In this document: positions 1-11,381 of the stretch, piece by piece
Numbering within the stretch: position 1 is the first letter of the stretch
How the letters are laid out: each line of letters opens with the position of its first letter
Source of the DNA: Argentina anserina
Taxonomy: Eukaryota; Streptophyta; Magnoliopsida; Rosales; Rosaceae
Direction: 5' to 3'
Assembly (NCBI RefSeq): GCF_933775445.1
Contig: NC_065876.1
Location: 11,904,001-11,968,000, forward strand
DNA: 64,000 nt
Position numbers and translations under genes: made by a program
Notes under the pieces: generated by a model
Told to the model about the DNA's origin: nothing
Databases searched by the model: none
What the model saw: only the letters and a program-made list of their open reading frames with translations

Positions 1-580
1 GTTCGATGGGTTCCATATCCAGCACAAGTCTAGCTTTCCTCTAAATCCAACTCTGAGATCTCATCATTTTCCTCTTTGCTTCTGAAAATGACGTGCCTCT
101 TCCTTGTCACCTTTCTCGTGCTTCCACAACATCAATCTTGCTCAAGATATCTGTTCATCGTGAACCATCTTTTGTGCTACATCACATAATAAATCGAATG
201 ATTATGATCTGGTTAAGAAATTCCGTTCTCTTACTCTTAATCAAGATTCTTAAATGGGTTGAGACTTGAGAGTAGTGAGCAGTGACAACATTCATAAGTT
301 TTCTCCTTGTGCCCCATTTATCCTTATTTCTCTATGACAAGGAGGCTACATATAGAAATAACGCAACAAATTCGTGTTGTTTCGGAGCCAGCATTGAATG
401 TCGGATGTTTGCAGAAGAGACTGGTTGTGGTCTGTTGTGGCTTAACTGGCTTTGTTGCTTCAAAAGAACATGTACTAACGCTCCAGGAAGCTTCCTTGAA
501 AGTTTTCACTGCATATGAACTACATATTAGAACTCCATATATAATCCACCACATGAGCAAGAAACCAAGCAAATGAAACA
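1..580. other. Upstream region, no recognised gene
   Basis: Short open frames occur on both strands but none resembles a known family. A TATATAAT motif at 538-545 lies about 36 bases before the inhibitor gene's ATG at 581, so it could be its TATA box only if the leader is very short. Confidence 0.4.
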
Positions 581-1183
581 ATGTCCCCTATTTCTTTCTT
601 TTCAATCTTTTTATGCTACTGCTGCTCTTTCCTTATAACTCCCCATGAAAATTTCTCAACACTCGCTGCAACATCTCCTGATATAATAAACCAAACCTGC
701 AGAACATGCGCCGATGAGAACCACGTCTTCAGCTACGACCTATGTACAACCTCTCTCCAAGCAGTTCCGGTCAGCCATGTGGCTAATCTCCAAGGACTGG
801 CATTGATAGCAATGGAGCTAGCATTGAAGAACGCAAGCAATACGCTTCTGATCATACAGAATTTGATGGCGAGCAACGAAAGTCTAGATCCTTTTGCTTT
901 GGTTTGCTTGAAGGACTGCTGGCAGCTCTATTCGGATGGGATCAGAACACTGGTAGATGCTGTTGGAGCATTTTTAGGTGAGCAATATGAGAACGCCAAC
1001 ATCTGGCTGAGTGCAGTTATGGAAGCATCGAATACATGTGAGGAAGGCTTTAAGGAGAAGGAAGGTGAAGTATTACCGTCGCCATTGACAAATGAGAACT
1101 ACAATCTGTTTCAATTATGTGAAATTGCACTGTGCATAGGCCACTTGCTTACCTCAGGTTCTGCCTTGTTGATGAGGAATTGA
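581..1183 (+). CDS. Invertase/pectin methylesterase inhibitor (PMEI) family protein
   Basis: An intact 200-residue single-exon frame. Residues 1 to about 29 are hydrophobic and look like a secretion signal. The mature part begins with the family's Cys hairpin: TCRTC, then SYDLC about fifteen residues on. The middle reads LQGLALIAMELALKNAS, the typical first long helix of the four-helix bundle. A later pair of Cys (CLKDCWQLY) and the stretch around TCEEGF fit the conserved second disulfide. Family members act in the cell wall or vacuole and inhibit either acid invertases or pectin methylesterases; sequence alone does not tell which. The order and spacing resemble the 'putative invertase inhibitor'/plane-pollen-allergen-like subgroup. 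A second, broken family member lies at 51043-51584 on the other strand. The ATG at 581 is chosen because it opens directly into the signal peptide. Confidence 0.85.
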   Translation: MSPISFFSIFLCYCCSFLITPHENFSTLAATSPDIINQTCRTCADENHVFSYDLCTTSLQAVPVSHVANLQGLALIAMELALKNASNTLLIIQNLMASNESLDPFALVCLKDCWQLYSDGIRTLVDAVGAFLGEQYENANIWLSAVMEASNTCEEGFKEKEGEVLPSPLTNENYNLFQLCEIALCIGHLLTSGSALLMRN

Positions 1184-3762
1184 GCTCCTCTGCAACTTAA
1201 TCTGTAGTGTATTTGTCATGTCTTCAATGGAATAAGAGCTCCGCTCTGCAACCGTGTGTTTTTGCCAATTTACTTGCAGCTGAAGATCGTTTTGGTAAAC
1301 CTGTAATGTGATCCCAATAATCTTCTATGCCACTGAACCAACAGTTATCCTCGAAGTATCTAGTTTCAAACAAGTCATATCCATTTTCTTTCTGTAAATT
1401 TAAATTGTGCATTTGTGAACCTCATGTCTACAGCAATTATTATTCACCATTTCCTGACCAGCCCCATACTAATAATTTTTCCTCTAGATTTTGTTGGGGG
1501 TGGGGTTCATAAAACTGACATATCTAGACCTTTAAGTAGAATTGACCAAAAATAAATTCTCCAACTAGATATGTGGTATCACATGTTACACTACCAGTTG
1601 GACCTAGCTGGGAAACTTCACTGCAGCTTCCTCTATCAAAACTATACAGGCAGTATTGTATGCCGTTATCATTTTCATATCTTTCCCCTCTCCATGAAGC
1701 TGTATAGTGATACATATGCCATTTTGAGTTGGCCAGAAAATTGAAATGTAATACAATCAATCAACTGGAATGAGAGAAACCCTGAACGAAGCTGTAAATT
1801 CCACATCACTCAAGCATGTAACCAGAGCCGGAAGGGATTAAAACTCCTTAGCATCCATTTTGTGTCTCAAAACACTAAAGTATGGATACATTGAGAAATT
1901 TGAGTTCTGAATAGTGATGCATATATAAGCCTTCAATCAACTGCGACGCGGCTATGTCTAAATTCACATAGTTAGAGAAAATGAAATGGTGAAGTCCAAA
2001 ACTCTTATATAAATGACATAGGTGAAATTGTGAAAGGGTCTTTGCACCTATTTGCTCATCGCAAATCTGTGGCCTTGGCAATCTGTTTTTAGTTGGGTAA
2101 GAATGCAAAACCTACAGAGCAGAGGATGTATACTCATTACCCACATTTTAACATTACTGTATCTAGCTAACATTTTCAAACATGCACTACATTAAACATC
2201 CAAACTGCAAAGCACACTAGTAAACAATTTTGTAACTGTAAACTGGATTATATGCCATATATAGTCTCTTTGAAAAAAATTGGTACATCAAGGAGTAGAT
2301 GGAAACAAACTGCAAATGGAGGGAGAAGTATGCGTTTTTAGAACTGCTAGTTGGCATTAGCCTATGAGTGTGAATGTTTGCTCATATACAGAATAAACTT
2401 TCATTCTGAAATTATTCTCATTAGTCATTACCCAGAATTCAAATGCTCAGCAGAAAGATTATTGGGAAATAATATTGTGTAAATGATTAGCTAGATAGTA
2501 AGATGATAATGCAGCACAGATACTTCTCTGCCTTATAAATGGAGAGAAGTCTTTCAAGTATGTAAAGGTAAGCTATATACTGCAATCTCAAAAGAACAAG
2601 AAACAAAGAAGCTTGGCAGCACTCAGAATCTTCAAATATCTGAGCAGGATCATAAATTCAAACAAAATCCCAAAATAGGAAAAATGGAATCAATACGACA
2701 TAATAATGTACATAACATTAGATAAATTTGATTTCAGGCATACAAATTTTCACAAATCAGATAAAGAACAGGTAGATAACATTACAGTTCATGATTAATC
2801 TCTATCTGGGGATTCACAAAATTGTCTATCTAACCATCTAACAAGATAGGAACAAATAGTTTGCCTAGACACAGATGGAAAATTTAGCTCATTTAATACT
2901 CAAAATGAAAATAGTGATAATCCAATCAGATATAGTTTTTTTTTTTAAAGCTGCTCAGAAGGCTGAATCCATTTTGTAAAATGCATAACCCGTACCTCAA
3001 ATTCCTCCGACTAATCTATTCACAGACCTGAAATGGTCACTGAATGTTTCCAACCTGAAGGCTGCAACATGAGCAATGTGAGTGTCTCATCACCAATCAA
3101 CAGATGAGAACCCAAGGACGGTGACTGTGACATATAAGAATAAGTCCCTCAACTTCCACCCTTCCCATGGAATCAAAACATAGTTCGCAAAAATATATTG
3201 AAAATTATTTGAGATGATGACCTGATTTGTTAGATCTACCCAAAAATTGTTTAGAGCTGTACAGTATCACCAATATGTTAGTTCACAGCTCGTTCAAATC
3301 ATATATTCTGGAAAAATGACAACCAAAAGAGAAGGGGAATGTACATCATTTCAGACCCAACGGCTATTGTTATTTATATTGATATGAGATTGTACAGCAG
3401 CCAAGCAGTGAAAATTTTGAACCTGAACAACAGATTGTATAGTAACAAGGTGAAATTTGAATGTCCGACCTCCAACACCGGACCACAATAGATAATATCA
3501 TATCATTTTCTTGTATCAAGATCATTGAAAATTGAAACAAAAAGAAACCAACAAATTTTCTAATAAAAAAATTACTCCACAAAACTGAATATTTGCAATC
3601 TGTGGTAAACCTAAAATTGATAAAAGAGTAGCTATCCAAATAAGTACTGCCTTGTAGACAATATTTAAACTAACATTTCTATAACTTGCCAGCTTAGCTA
3701 GTAAATAGCAACATGAACACGTGCCCTGAATAACTCAGCTTGTTAATATGCCAGTAAAATGT
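1184..3762. other. Intergenic, AT-rich, no gene recognised
   Basis: About 2.6 kb between the stop of the inhibitor gene and the stop of the minus-strand maturase gene. Both strands were read; frames are short and none resembles a protein family. It presumably contains 3' UTRs of both flanking genes. No terminal repeats or tandem arrays stood out. Confidence 0.5.
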
Positions 3763-5961
3763 TTACAATTGTGATACACAAAACCGTTCACCCTTTACCT
3801 CATCTTCTGTAGTTCTGTTTTCAAGATTATCTTGATTTGATTCAAGCAGCAATTGCTTATCGTTTTCAATGTCACTGCTGCCACTTGTGACATTTGTAAA
3901 TTGATCCAATGGAACAGGACTTCTCTTATAGTTCCAAACAAGCATTGATATGTAATCCTGAGGAGAAACAAGACCTTGATCCATGATACATGTGCGCTGC
4001 TCCTCCAAAGTTTTTGGATCATCAAGTCTTATATATTCAAGCAATGCCTTCTCATGTTCAGGTCTCCAATTACTTGGGAAAGGAGTGTAATCAGTTTCAG
4101 GTACAAGAGACATCCTGGTATACTGAAGCCCATCTATTGACTCAACAAGACCCATCCTCAATAAATTATGGTACTCAGGTGACTGCCCCTTCTTCTCTTT
4201 CAAAGGACGACTCAGATTCCTATCACCAATCTTGTACACCTTTGCACGTGAACGGAGCTTGTATTTTGCTGCATAGAGCTTTGCTAGTGAACCCCTTAGA
4301 ATATAAGCACAAAAGTTTACAACTTTTTTGCGATTATCTGCATACCTATACCACTCGACCATTGTTGACAGAAACTTGTTCATTTGTGCATTAGTATGAG
4401 CTTGAGTGGCATGGAACATTCTGAAACAAGGCTGTGGGTCAGGATCCCTATCCCCCTTCAGAAAGTTCAGTTTCCTAAATTGCTTGATGCACTGTTTTAA
4501 GCTCGCTGTAACAGATAAAAGAGTGCCTACGCCTTTCTCACTAATGATTTTCCCACCAGTAGCAGTATACCGAAGCGTTGGGTAGACAACTCTGCGACAC
4601 AGCACATGATCAAGAAACAATATACCCTTGGTTATGTGTTCTATAGGGAGGCTCTCATTGTCAAGCTTGAGCAAATACTTTTGATCACAGAACTCAATCA
4701 ATTGTTTTCTCAATGTGGCTGCATCTGCTCGAGGTCCTCGAACGCCAATCAAAATATGACCCCCATATCTTATATAATCCATCTTTCTGGTCTTATCTGG
4801 CCCACTTGTTGGCACAAATTCAGGCCAAGACGTATTTCCCTGTTCCGCTTCACCTTCCGGGCTATTCCATATGACATCACTCTTTGACGGATGATAAAAC
4901 TCCTTAATCTTTTCCTCCATCCAGCGGTCCAATTCATCTAAACAGATATTAGCCAAAAGGGGACTGAGTATCCCACAATGTCCCCAAGAAGGAAGCTTCT
5001 CTGCCTCCTCGGGCGCAAACCCAAAAAACGTCTCCAACCAATAAGGGTCTGGCTTAGGTTCATCCTCTGCCAGCACCCTCTTCTTTTGATACTTCCTCGA
5101 CTTCTTCTTCTTCACCTCACCATCATCATTACGTGTAACAACCGGTGTAACCAACGCCGTCTTGATCAAATCAACTACCTTCTTATCCCTCACATCCCTG
5201 ATCAAAGCATTAATCACCAACCCCACCTTCATCCCATCCAATATCGTACTCAAATCCCCCTTTATATACCACAAGTACCCCGCAAAGCTCCTCCTAATCA
5301 CCCTCAACGCCGTATGCGCATTCCTCCCCGGTCTAAATGCAAACGACTTCTGCGAGAATCTTGACTCATATATCGGCTCCAGCACCATCAACAGAACCTC
5401 CTGAACCAACTTATCCTGAAATGGCGACGGCTGCGTGGCGGTCAAGATAGCCTTGATCTTCCTCTTGGACAAAGACTCGTACTCGGTCTTATCCTTAGGT
5501 GACTTAATGTAAAACTCTAACCTAGCTCCCCACCTAAACCTACCATCAAGAACAGCATTTCGAAGTGCTAACAAGTCCTCCATGGCCGACCTCTGTATCG
5601 AGCTTCGGGGCATATAGGCCCCCATATCGTCGGCGCAGACCTTCTGATAAGCCAACACCCAGAGCTCGAATCTCCGAATGTAGGAGGTCAAATTGGTCAC
5701 AATTTTATCAGGCTCTCTATAATTCTCAATCCAAATTTGGGACAGAATCGAAACTCCATCCTCCTTGATCAGATTGGATGGGTCTTCAGGATCGGGGGCG
5801 CGCCGATTCAGGGGAGTATAGGAAAGCAGGCGGAGTATTGCTGACGTGTTGGGTCTCGGATTGAAGCGGCCGAATTGGGAACGGAGGAGGGTTTGCTTGG
5901 TGGGGATAGGATTGGGATTAGTGAGAATCTTGAGGGTGAAAATGGAGAGGCGGCGGTGCAT
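3763..5961 (-). CDS. nMAT2: Nuclear-encoded mitochondrial group II intron maturase (nMAT2-like)
   Basis: A single-exon, 732-residue protein. The Arg-rich, acid-poor N-terminus (MHRRLSIFTLKI...) looks like a mitochondrial presequence. Residues about 165-455 are a group II intron reverse-transcriptase domain: FRPGRNAHTALR (209-220), KGDLSTILDGMK (234-245) and GILSPLLANICLDELD (330-345) are RT blocks. Where catalytic RTs have YADD there is YGGH (399-402), so polymerase activity should be absent. Residues about 485-590 (FRKLNFLKGD, then NKFLSTMVEWYRYADN) are the maturase domain X; no HNH endonuclease domain is evident. Known nMAT1/nMAT2 proteins assist splicing of mitochondrial introns; length and organisation fit nMAT2 best, but nMAT1 cannot be excluded from memory. 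A telo-box AAACCCTA lies at 6048-6055, about 90 bases upstream. Confidence 0.88.
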   Translation of the reverse strand: MHRRLSIFTLKILTNPNPIPTKQTLLRSQFGRFNPRPNTSAILRLLSYTPLNRRAPDPEDPSNLIKEDGVSILSQIWIENYREPDKIVTNLTSYIRRFELWVLAYQKVCADDMGAYMPRSSIQRSAMEDLLALRNAVLDGRFRWGARLEFYIKSPKDKTEYESLSKRKIKAILTATQPSPFQDKLVQEVLLMVLEPIYESRFSQKSFAFRPGRNAHTALRVIRRSFAGYLWYIKGDLSTILDGMKVGLVINALIRDVRDKKVVDLIKTALVTPVVTRNDDGEVKKKKSRKYQKKRVLAEDEPKPDPYWLETFFGFAPEEAEKLPSWGHCGILSPLLANICLDELDRWMEEKIKEFYHPSKSDVIWNSPEGEAEQGNTSWPEFVPTSGPDKTRKMDYIRYGGHILIGVRGPRADAATLRKQLIEFCDQKYLLKLDNESLPIEHITKGILFLDHVLCRRVVYPTLRYTATGGKIISEKGVGTLLSVTASLKQCIKQFRKLNFLKGDRDPDPQPCFRMFHATQAHTNAQMNKFLSTMVEWYRYADNRKKVVNFCAYILRGSLAKLYAAKYKLRSRAKVYKIGDRNLSRPLKEKKGQSPEYHNLLRMGLVESIDGLQYTRMSLVPETDYTPFPSNWRPEHEKALLEYIRLDDPKTLEEQRTCIMDQGLVSPQDYISMLVWNYKRSPVPLDQFTNVTSGSSDIENDKQLLLESNQDNLENRTTEDEVKGERFCVSQL

Positions 5962-6354
5962 TTTGGGATTGGGTTTAGCCGTTTAGGTCATTTCTGGGTT
6001 TAAGATTCTTGAACCAGAGAGCATTATTATTTAGCAGTGAACTGAATAAACCCTAGTTTGTAGTGTGTAGATAGAGATGGAGAAATATGAGAGCTTACAC
6101 GAAAATAATTGCCGTGGAAGAGGAGCAGCTGAACGGCGGCGTTTTGGTGGGAGGTGGATAGAGGTTGAAGATGAGAAGCAAAACCCTTTGGCTGAAAGTC
6201 TTAAACCCTGTGTTTCCTCAGAGAGCGGGGACAAATGTAGGGCTCTTCCAGTTACGACTAGTTAAAAAATACTGAAATAGTACGTGTACGGTGTATCTAC
6301 TATCGAAAACCCAGATACGGAGAGTTTTGATACTCAGTCTCAGTGGCGATAGTA
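5962..6354. other. 5' flank of the maturase gene
   Basis: No coding feature recognised. It holds the telo-box AAACCCTA at 6048-6055 and ends at the TTA target duplication (6355-6357) of the Harbinger element. Confidence 0.5.
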
Positions 6355-6945
6355 TTAGAGCATCCGCACCGGCGAGCAAATATGCCAGCGTGCTCGAGCA
6401 GGAGGAGGGACCAGCCGGAGGAGCTCGAGCAGGAGAAGGGGAGGCTCGCACCGGCGAGCAGGAGGAGGCGAGCTGCTCGCCCAGTCAACCCAGCCGCGGT
6501 GTTCGTCCGATCGCTTGAGCAAATTTTGCTCCGGCGTTTGCTCGTTCGTCTGGCGGAGCCCACTGTCCGTGGGTGACGTCAGGCACGGGCGAATTTTTTT
6601 TATGTTAGGCGCGTGCAACGCACGTGCAAAAAAAAAACAGCGAGCCAATGAATGGCTGCCACGTGTCACACTGATTGGCCAACGGTCCAATTGATCTGGG
6701 CCTTCCATTTTGAATCAGAAATTTCGATCCAACGGCCAGAATTAATTGGCAACGGCTACTATTTGATCATAACGGAAATAAACCCAAAAAATTGTAAAAA
6801 AATCCCCAAAATTTCAAAATTCTCCCAAAAAATTGCCTATAAATACTACTTCAATTTGTTATGAACTCACACCAATTTGTGCACAACAAATTTCACATCT
6901 TCCTCCATCTCCTCTCTCTTTTCGTTTAGCATTTTTTCCAAAACA

Positions 6946-8098
6946 ATGAGCACCCATTGGCTTCCTTCCGAAGATTTACAAATGTGCATTTCTTTTGTCC
7001 GTCATAGCATTGATGAATATGAAGGTAACAAACAAAAGAGGGACAAATTGTGGGAGACAATTCATGGCGATTATATGCAAAATTGGGTGCCAGCACCGGG
7101 TGAGAAACCTCCGAAGGAGCCAAGGACCTGAATCGCGTTCGCTTCTCACTACAACAAGTTCAAGCTACTCTTGCAAAAATGGGGCGAATGTTTGGCGGTA
7201 TCACGACAACGTATAGCTAGCGGCACTTCGCTAATGGACGAAGTAAATACATTGTTTTATCATATATTATAATTTTTATTTGATTATATGAATTAAATTA
7301 TGTAATTTATATCTAATTTGTTTAAATATGTAGCATTGTTTACATATTTAATTATTTTAATATATCTAATTTTGTTTACATTATTTGTTTTATTTAATTT
7401 GTTTAAATATGTAGCATTGTTTACATTATTTGTTTTAATATATCTAATTTGTTACATTATTTGTTTTATCTAATTTATTTAAATTATGTAATTAAATAAA
7501 TACCTAATATAAGTTTTTTACATCAGGAACGACAAGCTCAATCATGTTACTATAATGCCAAGAAGAAAAAGTTTACACACTTTGAATGTTGGGAAGTGGT
7601 TAAAGATCATCCATCTTTCGTTGCGGTGCTACCTACTACTCCATCTCCATATGCAAGTAGTTACCACGGTACTCCTTCCGCAACTGAATCATCTCCAACC
7701 ATCAATTTGGATGACGACCAATTGAATGAGACACCTCAAAGCAACACAGCAGCTCCATCGAGTCCACCTAGACCAATGGGAACCAAGGCGGTAAAGGAAG
7801 CTAGGCGCCAAAAGATCAGGGTAAGACTCATATTGAGCAACGGGTGGAGGTTTTGCATACCATTGCAAGTGACCAAGCATCATGGCATACCAAGAGGCTA
7901 GCCCATAATGAAAGTGAGCTTAATTATTATGCGGAGTACATAGACATTCAAAAGCGAAAAGAAGCAAGGGCGGAAGAAGAGTTACGATTGAAGAAACAAG
8001 AGAATGACACAAGGATCATGACAATGGATTTGGAGGCTATGACCCCAATCTCGAAAAGGTATTTTACCAAGAGGAAACTAGCAATCCTTAATGAATGA
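6946..8098 (+). pseudogene. Harbinger ORF: Myb/trihelix NAM-associated-type protein, broken
   Basis: Exon 1 begins MSTHWLPSEDLQMCISF and continues as a trihelix/Myb-like region. An in-frame TGA at 7129-7131 interrupts it, after which the same frame continues with HYNKFKLLLQKWGECLAV and ASGTSLMDE, typical of this family. An AT-rich intron (about 7240-7527) follows. Exon 2 resumes with NAKKKKFTHFECWEVVKDHP and a proline/serine stretch ending RPMGTKAVKEARR, the hallmark of the NAM-associated C-terminal region. A one-base frame change near 7820 then shifts to the frame of the Glu/Lys-rich coiled coil ending ...RKLAILNE at 8098. In intact elements this protein helps transposase bind or enter the nucleus. 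Confidence 0.8.
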
Positions 8099-8137
8099 GA
8101 AGCTAGTCAAGATCAACCTACCGATGAAACATATTCA

Positions 8138-8862
8138 CGTATCATACGAGGCCACTGCCTATAGGATAACCGTTGGGCGACCCTTTCGGCCCGAGTATGC
8201 CCCTTGATAGGCGGTTGGGCAGTTCTTCCACTCCCAATGCATGCAGTCGATGCTTCCAATCATACCTGGAAAACCTCGGCGTTCTGCTTTAGCTAGTAAT
8301 CGCGTGAGGTCTGCCAGTGTTGGACTGCGGATGTATCTTGGACCATAGAGATGAACAACTTGGCTGCAAAACTCCTTCATACATTCAGGGTAGTCGATTC
8401 CCCCATCCTTGTAATTTCAGTACACTGATCTGCGGCTGACCCGTACACTAGCATTCGTAGAGCCCCGGTCATCTTTTGTTGGGGAAGTAGCCCTAGCAAA
8501 CCAGTGGCGTCTTCTCTTTGATGCCAAGACATGTCGTGGTTGCAGAGGTCCGTCATGATAATGTTGAATCGGTCTCTGCTCATCCTGTACCTCCGACGAA
8601 AGTCTTGAGCGTCGAAAATTGGACGTTCGATGAAGTAATCTTCCATGAGATTGTGTCCCCTAGATAGCCTTTGACGTGGCTTATTCGGTTTTTTACCGCG
8701 ACGTAAACCGCTTGGTCGTGTTGATTCATCATCGTGTTGTGCTTCCGTCATGACCACCTGATTCACGAATGATTGCTCCATATCGTCATCCTCTTCTTGT
8801 TGACGTTGTCTCCGCCTGAAAAAATTGTGGAAGCTGAAAGGATTCATCAGAGTGATGAACAA
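8138..8862 (-). pseudogene. Harbinger (DDE, DUF4283-type nuclease) transposase, truncated
   Basis: N-terminal part reads MFITLMNPFSFHNFFRRRQR, then FDAQDFRRRYRMSRDRFNII and MTGALRMLVYGSAAD, matching plant PIF transposases. A frameshift near 8380 separates it from the next part, MKEFCSQVVHLYGPRYIRSP and GMIGSIDCMHWEWKNCPTAY, which includes the first catalytic Asp (SIDCMHW). After GRKGRPTVIL a TAG at 8159-8161 replaces the Glu codon of the family's EAVASYD motif; AVASYD is still readable behind it. All downstream transposase sequence, including the remaining catalytic acids, is deleted. Confidence 0.85.
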
Positions 8863-8935
8863 AGAAATGTTGCTAAGTGTTTAGATTGAAGGATGAGTTA
8901 TAATGAGTGATATTATACGTTTTTATAGCAAATTG

Positions 8936-9150
8936 GTCGAAAATCTTATCAGAAATTTGGTCCAATTATTTTGCTAACAGTGACACGTGTCAATTCTCTA
9001 CTAGTCGAAAATCTTATCGGAAATCTGCTCTAATTATTTTAGCAACAATGACACGTGGCAGTGACACCTGTCAATTATCTATTAGTCGAAAATCTTATCG
9101 GAAATTTTGGATAATATCGAGTCGATAATGACACGTGGCACATTATTATT
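8936..9150. repeat. Three subterminal tandem repeats of about 68-80 bp
   Basis: Three imperfect copies each start GTCGAAAATCTTATC (8936, 9004, 9084) and each contains or is followed by a TGACACGTG word. They lie in the right subterminal region of the Harbinger element. Being subterminal, they may bind transposase, but that is inference. Confidence 0.75.
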
Positions 9151-9739
9151 GGTTGTAAATATATCTGGTAAAAAAAATTAATTATTTCACAACAAGACAA
9201 AATTGAATTGCTCAAGCAAATTGTAAATGGGTGTGTGAAAAAATCGATTTGCTTGAGCAAAATATGAAATCGATTTGCTTGAAGCAAAATTTGCTTCTGG
9301 CCCTACCATTTACTTGAGCAAATGCAATTTATGGGTGCGGATGCTCTTAATCTCAATTGTTAAACTTTAACTATTATACTATTGACATGTCCGCCTATCG
9401 GTACCATCTACTAACTGCTAGAAATATTTCGAATGTTACAAATGACGGCTATTAAGATGTTTAGGGTGTTGAATAATCTTCAGCAAAATTTTGATTAGAG
9501 ATATACGTTTCCTTTTGGGCATATGTTCGGTAAACATATAACAAAAAGTTCTTTCCAATATGATTTTATATAAAATGAAAATAATAAATTAAATTTAGGA
9601 TTTTGTGCTTCAAATTCAGTTTGGGTGGAAGCCTAGATTTAGGGTTTTAGAAACTTCAAATAAGTTACCCGTGTTAACAAGACATTGTTTCTGATTGACT
9701 TGTGGGTAGAAATGACTTAGGCCTGGTTGTAGTTCTAGT

Positions 9740-10307
9740 TTTGCTATGATAGTTGTCTAGTTCTTGGTTATTTCGCACGATCTCAATTGACGTTGCCACA
9801 CCACCGTTAGAATTGAAGAAGACCTCAACAAGCTCAAGTCTTGGGAGGCCAACTTCAACATCATCAAATTGTTCAATGGCAGATTCACTGTGCATAGGAC
9901 TAAGCGGCCTCAGGGGTTTGTACACTTGCATTGAGGAGGTTCTTCACCTACCATTGACACAAAAGTCACTATCTTTGCACCAGAATGAAGGTTGAAGAAT
10001 TGCTTGATGGCTCTATCAAGTACTTGGATGTACGTGGCAACACAAGGGATGCCATGTTGACAATGAAGGAAAGCGTTCCGGAGCTTGAATCTGCGCTTCA
10101 AAGAAGAATGGTTGGAGACTCGAGCCTCCAAGACAGTGTCAATGCATATGTAATCTTCAGAAAAAAGATGAAAAAGGTTGTGAAGGTTCTGGGCTTCTGG
10201 CAACATTGAAGCAAATGGATCACAAACATGAGGTATTTCCTCTGGATCTAGATAACTATCTCGCCGCAGTGGTGAGGGGTGTGCTTAGAGAGGCAAGTTG
10301 ATCACCA
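9740..10307 (+). pseudogene. DUF241 (BPS1-like) protein, frameshifted relic
   Basis: Conserved blocks of the plant DUF241 family occur in order but in different frames. They are IEEDLNKLKSWEANF (about 9812-9856), SLCIGLSGLRGLYTCIEEVL with LPLTQKSLSLHQNE, then KVEELLDGSIKYLDVRGN and ELESALQRRMVGDSS, then FRKKMKKVVKVLGF. Then comes a change to LKQMDHKHEVFPLDLDNYL ending REAS followed by a stop near 10307. At least three frame changes are needed to join these, so it cannot encode the full protein. No introns are evident, as is usual for this family. The family's biochemical role is unknown; related BPS1 acts in root-to-shoot signalling. Confidence 0.8.
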
Positions 10308-10751
10308 GCTCAATTACGTCTGAGAAGCAAAGATAAACATAACCTCTATCAGACCTTAATCCTGCTGTTTTCACACGCAGGGTTTACCTTCCATGAATTT
10401 CCATTCTACTGAATCTAGCAGCATTGCTCAGTCTGAAACCCATATGATACAAACTAATTCATACACTATCTCATCTTTATAAGTATGGTTTGATCCTAAG
10501 TAATTCAAAACAAGTAAACATCGCAAACCAACAAGATATAGCACAATCGCAGAACACCAATAAATCCAGAACAAAATGACATTACGTCCGAGTAAATCAG
10601 ATTCAAAACACAAAATCCAGCATTGCCAAGTACTTGAATCTCTCTATTAACCAACAACCAGCATTAAGGGTCTTGAAATGACAGGAAAGTTCAATACAAG
10701 TAAAACATCCTTAAACCTACTAGAAGTTCTTCTTCATCCTTTCAAAGCCCT

Positions 10752-11226
<475 letters not shown>

Positions 11227-11315
11227 GATTCGTAAGAGCTTGAGAGAGAGCCCTGTTGCTTCAGATCGCGAGAAGAGTGAACGGCGCGGAATGGGAACGA
11301 AAGAGTGGGAGCGAT

Positions 11316-11381
11316 TAGGGTTTACTGGTTTAGGAGGAGTATTATATTCGGGTCTCTGAGTTTGGGTCCACTACTTGGGCC
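11316..11381 (-). promoter_or_regulatory. Telo-box and site II elements of the RPS30 promoter
   Basis: On the minus strand a telo-box AAACCCTA occupies 11323-11316, about 90 bases upstream of the RPS30 ATG. A site II motif (TGGGCC read on plus) occupies 11376-11381. This pair is a known signature of co-regulated plant ribosomal protein and other growth genes. Confidence 0.75.

Larger units (their letters stand above)
6358..9346. mobile_element. PIF/Harbinger DNA transposon, defective
   Basis: The element starts GAGCATCCGCACC at 6358 and ends with its exact inverse complement at 9334-9346. It is flanked on both sides by TTA (6355-6357 and 9347-9349), the usual PIF/Harbinger target duplication. 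Length 2,989 bp. It carries the two standard genes pointing toward each other: a Myb/trihelix-like DNA-binding protein on plus (6946-8098) and a DDE transposase on minus (8138-8862). Both are broken, and the transposase lacks its C-terminal half, so the copy is non-autonomous. The left subterminal part (6358-6560) is strikingly GC-rich with many GAGCAGG-like words; the right one is AT-rich with tandem repeats. Confidence 0.92.
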
